Assembly (NCBI GenBank): GCA_963926055.1
Contig: CAWUVK010000006.1
Location: 1-64,000, forward strand
Direction: 5' to 3'
DNA length: 64,000 nucleotides
DNA from: CAJXJP01 sp963926055
Lineage (GTDB): Bacteria > Patescibacteriota > Gracilibacteria > BD1-5 > UBA6164
In this document: positions 10,785-21,838 of the stretch, piece by piece
Layout of the letters: every line of letters begins with the position of its first letter
Numbering within the stretch: position 1 is the first letter of the stretch
Notes under the pieces: model-generated
Told to the model about the DNA's origin: nothing
Seen by the model: only the letters and a program-made list of their open reading frames with translations
Databases searched by the model: none
Program-made: the position numbers and the translations under genes

Positions 10785-12050
10785 ATGATAGAAAAAAATA
10801 TGAATGATGCATTTACAAATGCTCAAAAACAAATGAGACAAGCTTGTGATTTATACGATGGCTGTCGTCTAGATACAAATAAATATGAACTTATTTCTCA
10901 TCCAAAAAGAATATTAGAAGTCAATATTCCAGTTAAAATGGATAATGGTAGCATAAAGATTTTTACAGGATTTCGTTCACAACACAATGATGCAAGAGGA
11001 CCATTTAAAGGTGGGATTCGTTTTCATGAAGATGTAAATAGATCAGAAGTGAAAGCACTTTCAATGTGGATGAGTATTAAATGTGCGGTTGTAGATATAC
11101 CACTTGGATGAGGAAAATGAGGAATAATTGTAAATCCAAAAGAACTCTCAGACTGAGAATTAGAAAGATTATCAAGAGGATATGTAAGAGAATTATATAA
11201 ATATTTAGGACCACAAACTGATGTTCCTGCTCCTGATGTAAATACAAATCCACAAATCATGTCTTGGATGATGGATGAATATTCACTCTTAGCTGGGAAA
11301 TATTCTCCAGGTTCATTTACAGGAAAACCACTTTCAAACGGAGGCTCACTTGGAAGATCAAAAGCTACAGCGCAAGGTGGAGTATACGTTTTAAAAGAAA
11401 TTTTACGTTTAAATGATGATGAAATTTCAGGTAAATCTATCGTGATTCAAGGTGCTGGAAATGCTGGATTAACAGCAGCAAAATTATTACTTCCACTTGG
11501 TGCAAAAATAATTGGTATTTCAGATTCAAAATGAGGTATTTATAATGAAAATGGCTTAGATATTCAAAAAATTGAAGAACTCAAAGCAAATAGAAAATCT
11601 GTAATCGAGTATAGCGATGCAAAAATTTTATGAGCAAAAGAAATTTTAGAACAAAAATGTGATATTTTAATTCCTGCTGCTTTAGAAAATCAAATTACTA
11701 GTGATAATGCTGATAAAATTCAAGCTCCAGTTATTTTAGAATTAGCAAATGGACCACTCACACCGGAAGCAGACAAAATTTTAGAAGATAAAAATGTTAT
11801 GATTATTCCTGATATTTTAGCAAATGCGGGGGGAGTTATGGTGAGTTATTTCGAACAAGTGCAAAATAATATGAATTTTTATTGGGAAGAAGATGAAATT
11901 GAAGATAAATTAAATAAAAAAATTACACAATCTGCTAGTGATGTATATACTAAAGCAGATGAATATAAAACCTCTTTGAGAAGTGGGGCATATATAATAG
12001 CTATGCAAAGAATTTTCGATGCTATGCAAGATAGAGGTGAACTTGTATAA
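10785..12050 (+). CDS. gdhA: Glutamate dehydrogenase
   Basis: 421 residues, typical of the hexameric Glu/Leu/Phe/Val dehydrogenases. It interconverts glutamate with 2-oxoglutarate and ammonia using NAD(P). The substrate domain shows GPFKGGIRFH near 65 and PLGGGKGGI near 106-114, with the catalytic Lys in KGG and UGA-encoded Gly. The Rossmann domain has GAGNAGLTAAKLL near 223, and the late conserved segment IPDILANAGGVMVSYFEQVQ is intact. No Shine-Dalgarno precedes ATG 10785. The stop is 12 bp before the histidine kinase start, so these genes may share a transcript. In a reduced genome it could feed carbon from amino acids (inference). Confidence 0.96.
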
Positions 12051-12062
12051 AAAATAAAAAAT

Positions 12063-13406
12063 ATGAAATTTTTAAAGAATTTAACTACAACAAAAAGAAC
12101 TTCGACATTATTTGCACTCATGAATTTATTTTTTATGATTTTGCTAGTAATAGCGATTAATCTCAGTTATTTTTATCTTTGGTATGAAGATCAAAAGGCT
12201 GAGAGTCTTTTTGATATGAATAGAAATTATGCTGAAATGACAAATACCTATTCTGCTTCAAATATTGATGCCTTTAAAAATTATATTCTTACAAAGGATA
12301 CAATTATTATTGATTCAAAAAGTGAAGAAACTCTTGTGTGTTCGCAGGGAGTTGCTTCAAAAATTCATAAATCTGAAATGTCACTTGAAAGTCTTAAAAA
12401 TTCATATTTTTATAAAGATGAAACAAATGGGAAAATTTACCTTGTTTTTACTCATGATTATCCAGAAATATGAACGGTGAAAGTTTTATTTGATACAACT
12501 CATTATATAAATTCTCAACTACTTATACTCAAAATTAGTTTAGTAATCATTCTAATTTCACTTATTGCATCATATTTTTTAGGAAAGTTATTTACAAAAT
12601 ATACTCTCAGAGATCTAAGAAAAATTTCAAATGAAGCAAAAACAATGTCTTTAGAAAATTATAATCAAATTCAATGTGAATGATGTAATGATGATGAAGT
12701 TAAAATATTAGCCACAACTATTAATCAGTCAATTTTAAGAATAAAAAAGCAATCTAAAGATCTAAAACAATTTATCACAGACGTTTCTCATGAATTTAAA
12801 ACCCCACTTATGGTGATAAATTCAAAAATAGACGTGTATCGTAAACAGATTGAAAAATGAAAATCTAAACCTCAAGACCTTGATACGCTTCTGGATACAA
12901 TCAAAAATAGAACAAAAAAATTGAACAACACTTTAGAAACTCTGTTTATTTTAAGTAGAAAAACAGAATGAATAGAAGAAGTAGAAAAACAAAATGTTAA
13001 TTTAAAAGATTATTTAGAACAATATATTCGTGAATATATAGCCAATAGTGAAAAAAATATTTTAGTAAAATTTTATTTCCAAGAAGATATTTTTCAAGAT
13101 ATTGATAAAAATATTTTTAACATTATAATAGACAATCTCATATCTAATGCTATTAAGTTTTCAAAAGAAGATGGAATTATTGAAGTATGAGGAAATAAAA
13201 AGGAAATTTGGATAAAAGATTATGGAATTTGAATGGATGAAAAGACAACCAAACATATTTGGTGAAAATTCTATAGACAAGATACAAATTTAGAAGGTTT
13301 TTGAGTGTGATTATATATTGTTTCAAGAATTGTTCAATTATTCCAATGGAAAATTGATGTACAATCAAAACAAAATGAATGATCGACATTCATAATAAAA
13401 TTTTAA
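12063..13406 (+). CDS. Membrane sensor histidine kinase
   Basis: 447 residues. Membrane segments at about 18-40 and 158-182 bracket a ~115-residue extracytoplasmic domain of unknown ligand. A HAMP-like linker follows (LRKISNEAKTMSLENYNQI). The HisKA H-box is FITDVSHEFKTPL with phospho-acceptor His243. HATPase_c motifs follow: N box IDNLISNAIKFSKEDG near 355, DYGIGMD, and FGVGLYIVSRIVQ. UGA encodes Gly in the G1 and G2 boxes. It is 18 bp upstream of its cognate response regulator. Confidence 0.94.
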
Positions 13407-13424
13407 TTTTTATCTAAATATATT

Positions 13425-14081
13425 ATGAAAAAAATACTCCTAATAGAGGATAATAAAGATATTTCTGAAAGTATTAAAGAATATTTAGAGTTAGAAGATT
13501 TTGAAATTGAAAGCTGTAATAGCTGAGATGAATGACTTGAAAATGCATTAAATAAAAAATATGATTTACTATTATTAGACGTGATGTTACCGAAAATTGA
13601 CGGTTTTACTATCGCAGCAAAACTCAAAGAAAAATCTGATATACCGGTAATTATGATTACGGCAAAAGATGCTATTGATGATAAATTACTTGGTTTTGAA
13701 CATTGAGTTCAAGATTATATAGTTAAACCTTTTGACTTACGTGAATTAGAAGCTCGTATTAATTCTATTTTTAAAAGAAGAGAAAGAGTTGCTGAATATA
13801 CTTTTGGTGATATTTCGATTGATTTAGAAAGAAGAGCATTTAAGAAAAATAATGAAAATGTACCTTTAACACAAAAAGAATTTTTAATTCTAGAAGTGTT
13901 ACTTAAAAATAAATCAAAACCAGTTTCTAGAACTGATATTATAGAATATGCCTGGGGAGGATGAGATGCTTTATTTGATTCTGATGCGAAACTTGATGTA
14001 TATATTTCAAATTTACGAAACAAATTAACAAGAGATTTTATCCAAACTATCAAAGGATTTTGATATAAAATCGAAGAATAA
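13425..14081 (+). CDS. OmpR/PhoB-type response regulator
   Basis: 218 residues. Receiver domain: MKKILLIEDNKD at the N-terminus, phospho-acceptor Asp52 in LLLDVMLPKIDG, the conserved Thr in MITAKD and Lys in YIVKPFD. The C-terminal winged helix (about 125-218) has LTQKEFLILEVLL, RTDIIEYAWGG and VYISNLRNKL, ending in the wing TIKGFGYKIEE. It works with the kinase just upstream; targets are unknown. Confidence 0.95.
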
Positions 14082-14082
14082 A

Positions 14083-14116
14083 AAAAAACAGAATTTTAAA
14101 AATTCTGTTTTTTTTA
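14083..14116. terminator. Bidirectional terminator
   Basis: ACAGAATTTT / AAAATTCTGT stem with A and T tracts, between the response regulator and the convergent gene at 14114. Confidence 0.85.
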
Positions 14117-16015
14117 TTCTTTTGCTGCAAAATATAAATAAGGACTATTAAATTCTTTTTTATATGGTTTGAAAAAAGTTGTATTTTCGTCAAAATATCA
14201 TTTTAATTTTAAGTACGCATATGATAATAAAAGAGGATAACCTCATTCATGTTGAGATTCTTCCATAATTACATCTTGTTGAACAAGACTCACTCACGAT
14301 AATTTTTTATCAAATAATTCTTTATCATTTGGTGTATTTATGTTTCCATTTTTCTTTTCACATAACGCTGAGAGTTTTGTTCATAATTTATAACTACTCC
14401 CATAATCTGTCCAGTAATGATATTTATTATACAATGATAAATTTTCTAAAGAATGTCCAGGGTTTACAAAAACAAATTCTTGATTCATAAATTCTCTTGT
14501 TTGCGATTCAGCTTTAATTTTTTCTAAATCAACTTTTCTTACATAATATTCATCAAATTTATCCCAAACCCATAGAGGTGTAGCAATGAGATTACCTCAT
14601 AAAACTCACCTTGGATTGTTATGCTGAAAAAAATTAGATTTATTATTATTTAGATAATATCAGATTATTTGTCTTTCATATGGATTATCACGAATGGTAT
14701 CATGTTCTAATTTATATCAAACTGGACAAATACTAGACACTTCTTGTCCATTACTACACATTTTTGAATTATTTGGACAGACTCTTGTTGAATAGATTTG
14801 ATTTCAGTAATATTTCTTTTTTGTTATTGCGTAGGTTTCGTTGAAATAAACAAAATCTTGAGTTTCTCTGATTTTTGATTTTATTTCTTTTTCTGCTGTT
14901 TTGAAAAAATTATGTATATCTTCTTCACTCGAAACAGTTAGATAATCAGTATAATTTTCTCATCTGTTTTTATTTCCATCGAAAATATTTCTAATAGGAT
15001 AACTTGGAGCAATATCTTTTTGCTGAGAATCATCTTTGTATTTGAATTTATATTGAGCAAGAATTTTATTATTATCTTCATCAAAAATTTCGAGAGTATA
15101 ATACTCATTATTTGTAAATCAAATCCCTAATACGTTATGAGAAACATCTGAAAATTGAAATTCTTTTTGTGAATATTGCCCTTGATTAAAATCTTTTAAA
15201 TATTTTTCTTGATATTCATAAGTGGAAAAATTTCTTATTAAGATATTTCTTTCTCAAATTTCATCAGAAAATTCTATATGCAAAATAATTTTATTTAAAT
15301 AATTTTCTACTTTTGAACTTTCTAACGTAAATATTTTTCATTCAATTGGAATATTTCCATTTTCATTTTCTTGAGAATCAACGAGATCATTTAAACTATC
15401 TTTTCTATCTTCTGGTTTAATATAATATTCACAAGCAATTTTTATTTCTTGATTATTTTCATACCAAGAAATTGTATTTATAGTTTCAAAATATTCTTCA
15501 GCTTCTTGCCAACCTCTACCATACGTATCTTTACAAAGAGAATTTTGAGCTATTTGTTTTTCTGAAATATTTTCAAACTCTTTTTCAATATCATATAATA
15601 ATGCTAAACTTTTTTTATTATTTTTATATTTATTTTTTAGTTTTTCTAAAATTTCTCAAAAATTTTCTGACCAGTCAATAACTTCCTCAGATTCTAATTT
15701 TTCAAGTTTATTTTCTAAAACTTTAGAAAGTTCTTCTATTTGTTTCGAATTTTGCACCCCTCATTCTCTTGCATAGTCGCTTGGAACTGGACAAAAATTT
15801 CATTGACAAATATTATAAAAATATTTTTCACCTACTTCAAAACAATTACTTCTTGAGTAACCAGGATAAAGTGAATCATTTTTTTGTTTATCTTGTTCAC
15901 ATTCTCATTGACTTTGATGAGTTGAAGACAAGAAATTATTTGCAGAAACATTTTCTCCAAAAAATATTAGTAAAATTATTCACATGATGCAGAAAAAATA
16001 GAGTATTTTTTTCAT
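14114..16015 (-). CDS. Secreted hypothetical protein, 633 aa
   Basis: ATG at 16015, TAA at 14114-14116. A signal peptide is visible (positive MKK, then a hydrophobic stretch ending in ENVSA at about 24-25). The mature part is hydrophilic with scattered Cys pairs (WEC, RSNCF, NICQGNFCPVP in the first 80 residues; RVCPNNSKMCSNG near 445), which suggests disulfides and an extracellular location. A Lys/Glu-rich helical stretch spans about 90-160. No family recognised; no C-terminal anchor seen. Convergent with the response regulator and divergent from the TPP enzyme at 16160. Confidence 0.8.
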
Positions 16016-16159
16016 ATTTTTATTTTATTATTTATATTAATATAATTTTATCATATATTTTATAATATTTACAATATTTAATAATTTTAAATAAATTTAG
16101 AATTCTTTAAGTTTCAACTATAGTATTTATAGTAATTATTCTATATAAAAATAAAAAAT

Positions 16160-17782
16160 ATGAAAACATCTGATTTATTTGTAAAAATATTAGAAAATAA
16201 AGGAGTGGAAGTTATTTATGGAGTTCCATGAGAAGAAAATCTTGATTTACTCGATTCAATTGGGAAATCAAATATTAAACTTATTCTTACCAGAAATGAA
16301 CAAACTGCTGTATTTATGGCAGCAACATATGGAAGATTCACAGGGAAACCTGGTGTAGCTCTAGCGACACTTTGACCTGGTGCGACAAATATGATGACGG
16401 GAGTTGCATACGCTCAACTTGGAGGAATGCCATTAATCGTTATTACCGGACAAAAACCACAAAATAAATCAAAACAATGAGCATTTCAAATTATAGATGC
16501 TGTGTCTATGATGAAACCAGTTACTAAATATGCAACGAGTATCGTAAATTGAGCAAGAGTTCCATATATTTTAGAAAATGCTTTTAAAATAGCTACAAGT
16601 GAAAAACCAGGGGCTGTACATTTAGAACTTCCAGAAGATATTGCTGAAGAAATGGTTGATGAACAATACGCATTAGTAGATTTAAAAACACAAAAACAAA
16701 GAAGACCGGTTATAGATAAAAAATGAGTAGAATTACTGGTCAGCGAAATGCAAAATGCAAAATCTCCAGTGATTTTAATCGGATCAGGAGCCAATAGAAA
16801 AAGAGTCTCAAAATATCTCACACAATTTATTAAAAAATATAATATTCCATTTTTCTCATCTCAAATGGGGAAATGAGTGGTAGACGAAAACTTATCACAA
16901 TATTTAGGAACAGCAGCACTCACGAGTTGAGATTATATTCATGAAGCAATTGCTCAGTCTGATTTAATTATTTCAGTTTGATATGATAATGTTGAAAAAC
17001 CAACCGATATTTTAGGAATTAATGGAATCCCGGTAATAAATGTAAATTTCGTAGAATCAAATTATGACTATGTTTATAGTCCATATTTAGATTTAATCGG
17101 AGATATTTGAAATTTATTTTGGCATTTATGTGAAGAAAATATTTCTCAAAAATGGGATTATTCTAAAATTTATGAAATAAATGAAAAAAATATTTCTCAA
17201 ATCCAAGAAAATAATAAATTAGAAGAAGAATTTCCATTTATGATGCCAAGAAAATTAGTTTCAGATCTACAAGAAACGCTTGCAAATGATGATATTCTGA
17301 CTCTAGATAACGGTCTGTATAAAGTTTGGGTGGCTCGTAACTTCAAATCTTCACATCCAAATACACTTTTACTTGATAATGCGTTGGCAACTATGTGAGC
17401 TGGATATGCTTCAGCTATGGAAGCAAAACGTCTCAATCCAAATAAAAATGTCGTTTGTGTAACCTGAGATGGTGGACTTGTCATGAATCTTTGAGATTTA
17501 GAAACAGCCGTGAGAATGAAGCTGGATCTCACTATTGTAGTATTAAATAACGCAAGTTACGGAATGATTAAATGGAAACAAGCCGGAGCGCATCTCGAAG
17601 ATTTTTGACTCGATTTCTGAAATCCAGATTTCGTAAAACTCGCAGAAAGTTTCGGAGCAAAAGGATATAAAGTAGAAAAAAAAGAAGATTTTCAAGAAGT
17701 CTTACAAAAAACTCTCAACGAAAAATGAATAAAAATAATTGACCTAGATTTTGATTATCCGGTTGATGGAAAAATAAAATAG
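16160..17782 (+). CDS. Acetolactate synthase-type thiamine diphosphate enzyme
   Basis: 540 residues, the usual length of the AHAS/AlsS/pyruvate oxidase superfamily. Domain 1 (1-170) carries the catalytic Glu region (LTRNEQTAVFMAATYGR, GVALATLGPGATNMMTG); domain 2 is near 190-330; domain 3 holds the ThDP motif GDGGLVMNLGDLETAVR...NNASYG near 436-470. It probably condenses two pyruvate to acetolactate. No regulatory subunit gene follows and no branched-chain pathway gene is visible, so a catabolic (AlsS-like) role is more likely than biosynthesis, though related decarboxylases cannot be excluded. TAG stop. Promoter-like sequence with TATAGTA elements precedes it. Confidence 0.88.
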
Positions 17783-17787
17783 TTAAA

Positions 17788-17823
17788 AAAAACCCACAAG
17801 AAATTTTTCTTGTGGGTTTTTGT
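17788..17823 (+). terminator. Terminator
   Basis: AAAACCCACAAGAAA / TTTCTTGTGGGTTTT hairpin with T tail directly after the TPP enzyme gene. Confidence 0.9.
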
Positions 17824-17973
17824 TTAAATAAAAAATATTTTTTATTTAAAAACATGAACAAATAGGGAAATTAATATTTTTTTTACTATTAAATATAAAA
17901 AAGTCTCAAAATTTAATGCTGATTTAATATGTTGTGAATATAATATAAAATATATATTTAGTAAGTAACTTAT

Positions 17974-18702
17974 ATGAAAAAAATAATTTTTACAATATTA
18001 CTATGTTTGTTTTCTTTATTTCAATATAAAGCACAAGCTTGTGCTCCTTTTACTACAAATCAAATTATTGTTTGAGAATATAATTGATTACTAGATAATA
18101 AAGTTCCTGGTAGAGAATGAGATTTTCAATTTATTGATTTAGAAAATCATTATAAACCATTTGCATGAAATAATACTGAATTATGAAAATATTATTTTGT
18201 AGATAATAATAGAATTAATTTATCAAAATATAATAAATGAGATCTTGTTATTACAATTAGTAGTTATGATGATTGATTAAATGATGAATATTTTACTGTC
18301 TATGAAATGTGAAAAATTTCATGTAATAGTAACAATGAAATATCAATAATTAATAGAGAATGAAAAGTAAAAGAATTTTGAAAAAAAATCTGGACTTGTT
18401 GAGAAGTTCCTGAAAATATTTTATCTGAAAAAGATGTATTAGCGAAAATAAATAACATAAATAATATTTGTGCTAACACTAAAATTATATCTAATAAAAT
18501 AGATTCTCAACTAAATGCATCTTCAACTATTAATGAAGATGAAATAGCTTCAAGTAATTTTTCTGACAGAGTAGTTGAAAAAAATAGTAACAAATCTTTA
18601 TTGAATATAAATAGTAATTACTATTTATATTTTGGATTATTATTGATTATTACCTTAACTACATTTGTATATATAAAAACTAAAAAATGATGAAAAAAAT
18701 AA
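17974..18702 (+). CDS. Secreted, C-terminally anchored hypothetical protein, 242 aa
   Basis: Signal peptide at 1-22 (MKKIIFTILL... ending YKAQA), an extracellular domain with several Cys (ACAPF, SCNS, WTCGE, NICAN), then a C-terminal membrane segment near 215-235 followed by KTKKGGKK. It is therefore an N-out, cytoplasmic-tail protein. By my count 13 of its 15 Gly are UGA, including two consecutive UGA just before the TAA, so the standard code would end it at the fourth line of the gene. Family unknown. The next gene overlaps its 3' end by 13 bp, implying translational coupling. Confidence 0.8.
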
Positions 18703-19226
18703 TTTTTACAATATTTATTTTACTGATAATCACTTCGTGTAACAAAAGTTATGAAATAAATAATATTCAAGAAAATAATTTTAATAATACAAAAATATAT
18801 TTCTTAGACAATAAATCAAAAGAGTATTCTGTAGAATACAGTGAAATAAATGCTGATAATATTCCTCAAGAAATTTCACTAGTACATTTTTGACATAAAT
18901 TACTACCCTCAGAAGTAGAATCAATTTTTTGATTGAATTTAAATTTTATTGATTCTCCTGAAATTATTATTTCTGATATATCTATCAATGATAATATCCA
19001 TAAAATCTTTACAAAACTTGATGTAAAAACTTTTAATTGATTAATTCATGTTTACAATGAATGTGAAAAATGAATTAAATTCTGAAAAAATATTTCTGAT
19101 CTATATTTTGCATCTCAAATTAATAATTTTAGTTTTTATACAGTTTGTTCTCAAGATATGTCTATACCTGTTTCGTGTATGTTTGAATGAGAAGAAGATA
19201 ATCAAGATAAAGTGATTTGTGGTTAA
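18690..19226 (+). CDS. Lipoprotein, hypothetical, 178 aa
   Basis: Lipobox IITSC with Cys at residue 17 after MKKIIFTIFILL. ATG 18687 is also in frame, but 18690 gives the usual MKK start. The mature protein is acidic with no recognised domain. Its first 26 nucleotides are identical to the start of the preceding gene. Second gene of a likely three-gene operon (17974-20276) encoding envelope proteins. Confidence 0.75.
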
Positions 19227-19247
19227 TTATTAAATAAAAACTTTTTT

Positions 19248-20276
19248 ATGAAAATAGATAAAAAATATATAAAAATAATTTTTACTTCAATGTTATTGTT
19301 AGGTATATCATTTTGAATATATGTTTTCAAAACGATTCAATCAACTCAAAGTCTATTAATATGTGAAAATTATCAATCAAATAAATCTCATATAGACCAA
19401 CAATTTACTTATGCACTTGATAATCAAATAAAGTTAGAAAATAATTTTTTTTCTATTTGATGTTTTCCTGGGGTAGATGTTTCAAGTTTTGAACTATTAT
19501 GAAAATCATGATTTGCTAAAGATAAAAACTTTATTTATACTATAAGTGACATTTGAAAAAAATATAATGAATTAGTTCTTATTAAAGAAATATTAGAATG
19601 AATTGATGTTAATACATTTCATTTAGATTTAAAATATTTAACTTGACAAGTAAATAAATGATTTGGAATAATAAATGATAGAAATGCTATATATTTTTAT
19701 TATACTCTCAGTAATTGATATACATCATTAAATAAATTACAAAATATTGATCCGATAACTTTTGAATTCATTAAAAAGTGAAATTATGACAAAACTTTAT
19801 CAAAAATATATTTTCAAGATAAAAATTGATTATATTTTGCTTATTTATCACAAAAGTGAATATATTATAAAAAAGTATTGAATAATTCTATAGATATTTC
19901 AAATACATATTATTATTCAGATATAATAATAGATACTTGAGAATATATTATTAGAGAAGGAAAAATATTGGATTACATTGATTATAAAACTTTAGTTTGA
20001 ATTTGAAGTGTAAAAGAATATCAAAAAGATAAAAATAATGTATATGATAAAAATTTTGATATAATTCCAAATTTAAATCCTGATAAAACAGTGGATATGT
20101 GACATGAAAATAAATATTATATTTCTGATGGGAATTATTTTTATTTAACATGACAAAGAGAAACTCAGAACTCTAATTGATATGAATATGAGAATGTTAT
20201 TTCAATAAATAAAACACCTGAGCTTATTAGTATGTACAATCAAATGAAAAGCTTTTATGACAATTGAGCTTATTAG
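19248..20276 (+). CDS. Membrane-anchored DKNYY-like repeat protein, 342 aa
   Basis: A single N-terminal membrane segment (about 9-28) anchors a large extracellular part. This contains repeated motifs resembling the DKNYY family: KDKNFIYTISDIGKKY, INDRNAIYFYY, NIDPITFEFI and FQDKNGLYFAY. The family's typical units read DKNxVYxxGxxI...DPxTFE; its function is unknown and it is usually found in surface or secreted proteins. Stop is TAG. It is last in the three-gene envelope operon and is followed by a terminator. Confidence 0.7.
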
Positions 20277-20278
20277 AT

Positions 20279-20309
20279 AAAAACTCGAGAAAAAATCTCG
20301 AGTTTTTAT
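20279..20309 (+). terminator. Terminator
   Basis: AAAAACTCGAGA / TCTCGAGTTTTT hairpin, 5-nt A loop, T tail. Confidence 0.9.
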
Positions 20310-20376
20310 TTTTCCTTTAGAAAAATTTAAGTTTTAGATATACTATGAATAATGTTTAGAAATTAACCTGAAAACT

Positions 20377-21744
20377 ATGAAAACAATTCAATCAATAAAT
20401 CCGTATAACGGAGAAAAAAATGGGGAAGTAGAACTTTTTTCAGCAGAAAAATTAACTGAAATTATAGATACAGCTCATAGTGCTTTTGAATCTTGGAAAA
20501 ATACTTCGTTTGAACAAAGAAAAAAATTATTTTATGCACTTGCTGAAAATATTGAAAAAGATATAGATGAATGTTCGAGATTACAAACCATAGAAATGGG
20601 GATGTTATTATCAGACTCGAAAGCTGGTTTACAATCAACAGCAAATCTGATCAGATGGTTTGCCGATAATGCTCAAAATATTTTAGGTGAAAAAGAATTC
20701 GAAACGTCTGAAGGTTTCAAAGGAATGCAAATGCACGATCCACTTGGTGTGATTTTTGGTATTGCTCCATGGAATTTCCCATTTAATCAACTCCTAAGAG
20801 CTGCTGTACCAAATATGTTAGCTGGGAATACTCAAATATATAAACATGCTTCAAATGTACCTCTGTGTGCACAAAAAATAGAAGATTTATTTATCGCTGC
20901 TGGATTTCCAAAAGGTGTGTATACAAATCTATTTATGAGCTCATCACTAAGCGAACATATTATTTCAAATCCAAAAATTGCTGGTGTAAATTTAACTGGT
21001 GGAGAAAGAGCTGGAAGCGCTGTTGGAGCTCTTGCTGGAAAATATATCAAACCTGCAGTATTGGAACTTGGATGAAATGATGCATTCATCGTGGCAGATA
21101 CGAATAATTTAGATGCTATTATAGATCAAGCTGTTTTAGGAAGACTCAGAAACGGAGGACAAGCCTGTAATGGTTCAAAAAGATTTGTAGTATTAGATAA
21201 ATATTATGATGAATTTTGTGAAAAATATGCACAAAAAATGTCAGAAGTAACACTCTGAGACCCAAGTGATGAATCAACTCAACTTCAACCTCTTGCGAAT
21301 GAATCGAGTGTAAAAGAAGTTCACGATCAAGTACAAAGATCAATCGCAGTAGGTGCAAAACTCTTAACGGGTGGGAAACCAGCAGATATGCAAGGGAATT
21401 TTTATGAAGCAACTGTACTGGCTAATGTTACTCCTGATATTCCAAGTTTTAACGAAGAAATATTTGGACCGGTAGCGTCTATTATAAAATCATCAAATTT
21501 AGAAGAATCTATCCAAATAGCGAATAATTCTGACTTTGGTCTTTCTGCTGTGATATTTTGAGATGATGAAGATCAAATCAGAGAAATAGCAAAATGAGTT
21601 ACTGGAGGAATTATTTATATTAACTCCAGAGCATCTTCAAAAGCTTCTATTCCATTTGGATGAGTGAAAAAATCATGAGTCTGAAAAGAAAATGGACCAG
21701 AAGGATTAAAAGCATTCACAAATAAAAAAGTAATTTTATATTAA
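20377..21744 (+). CDS. NAD(P)-dependent aldehyde dehydrogenase (succinate-semialdehyde type)
   Basis: 455 residues. It oxidises an aldehyde to the acid. Conserved ALDH elements: the oxyanion Asn in PWNFPF near 129, Lys in YKHAS near 153, GGERAGSAVG near 207, general base Glu230 in LELGG and catalytic Cys264 in GGQACNGSKR (34 residues apart, as expected), NEEIFGPVA near 365, and FGGVKKSGVGKE near the end. Length and the GERAG/QACNGSKR variants fit the succinate-semialdehyde dehydrogenase subgroup. Substrate is inferred only; together with glutamate dehydrogenase it could serve glutamate/GABA catabolism, but no decarboxylase or GABA transaminase is seen. Confidence 0.9.
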
Positions 21745-21753
21745 AAAAATAAA

Positions 21754-21790
21754 TAAAACCATTATTAGTTGATATATTAATGGTTTTTTT
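21754..21790 (+). terminator. Terminator
   Basis: AAAACCATTA / TTAATGGTTTT with a long T run after the aldehyde dehydrogenase gene. Confidence 0.8.
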
Positions 21791-21838
21791 TATAATTTAA
21801 TTTAAAATATAAATAATACTTGTTAAAATAATTTTCAA

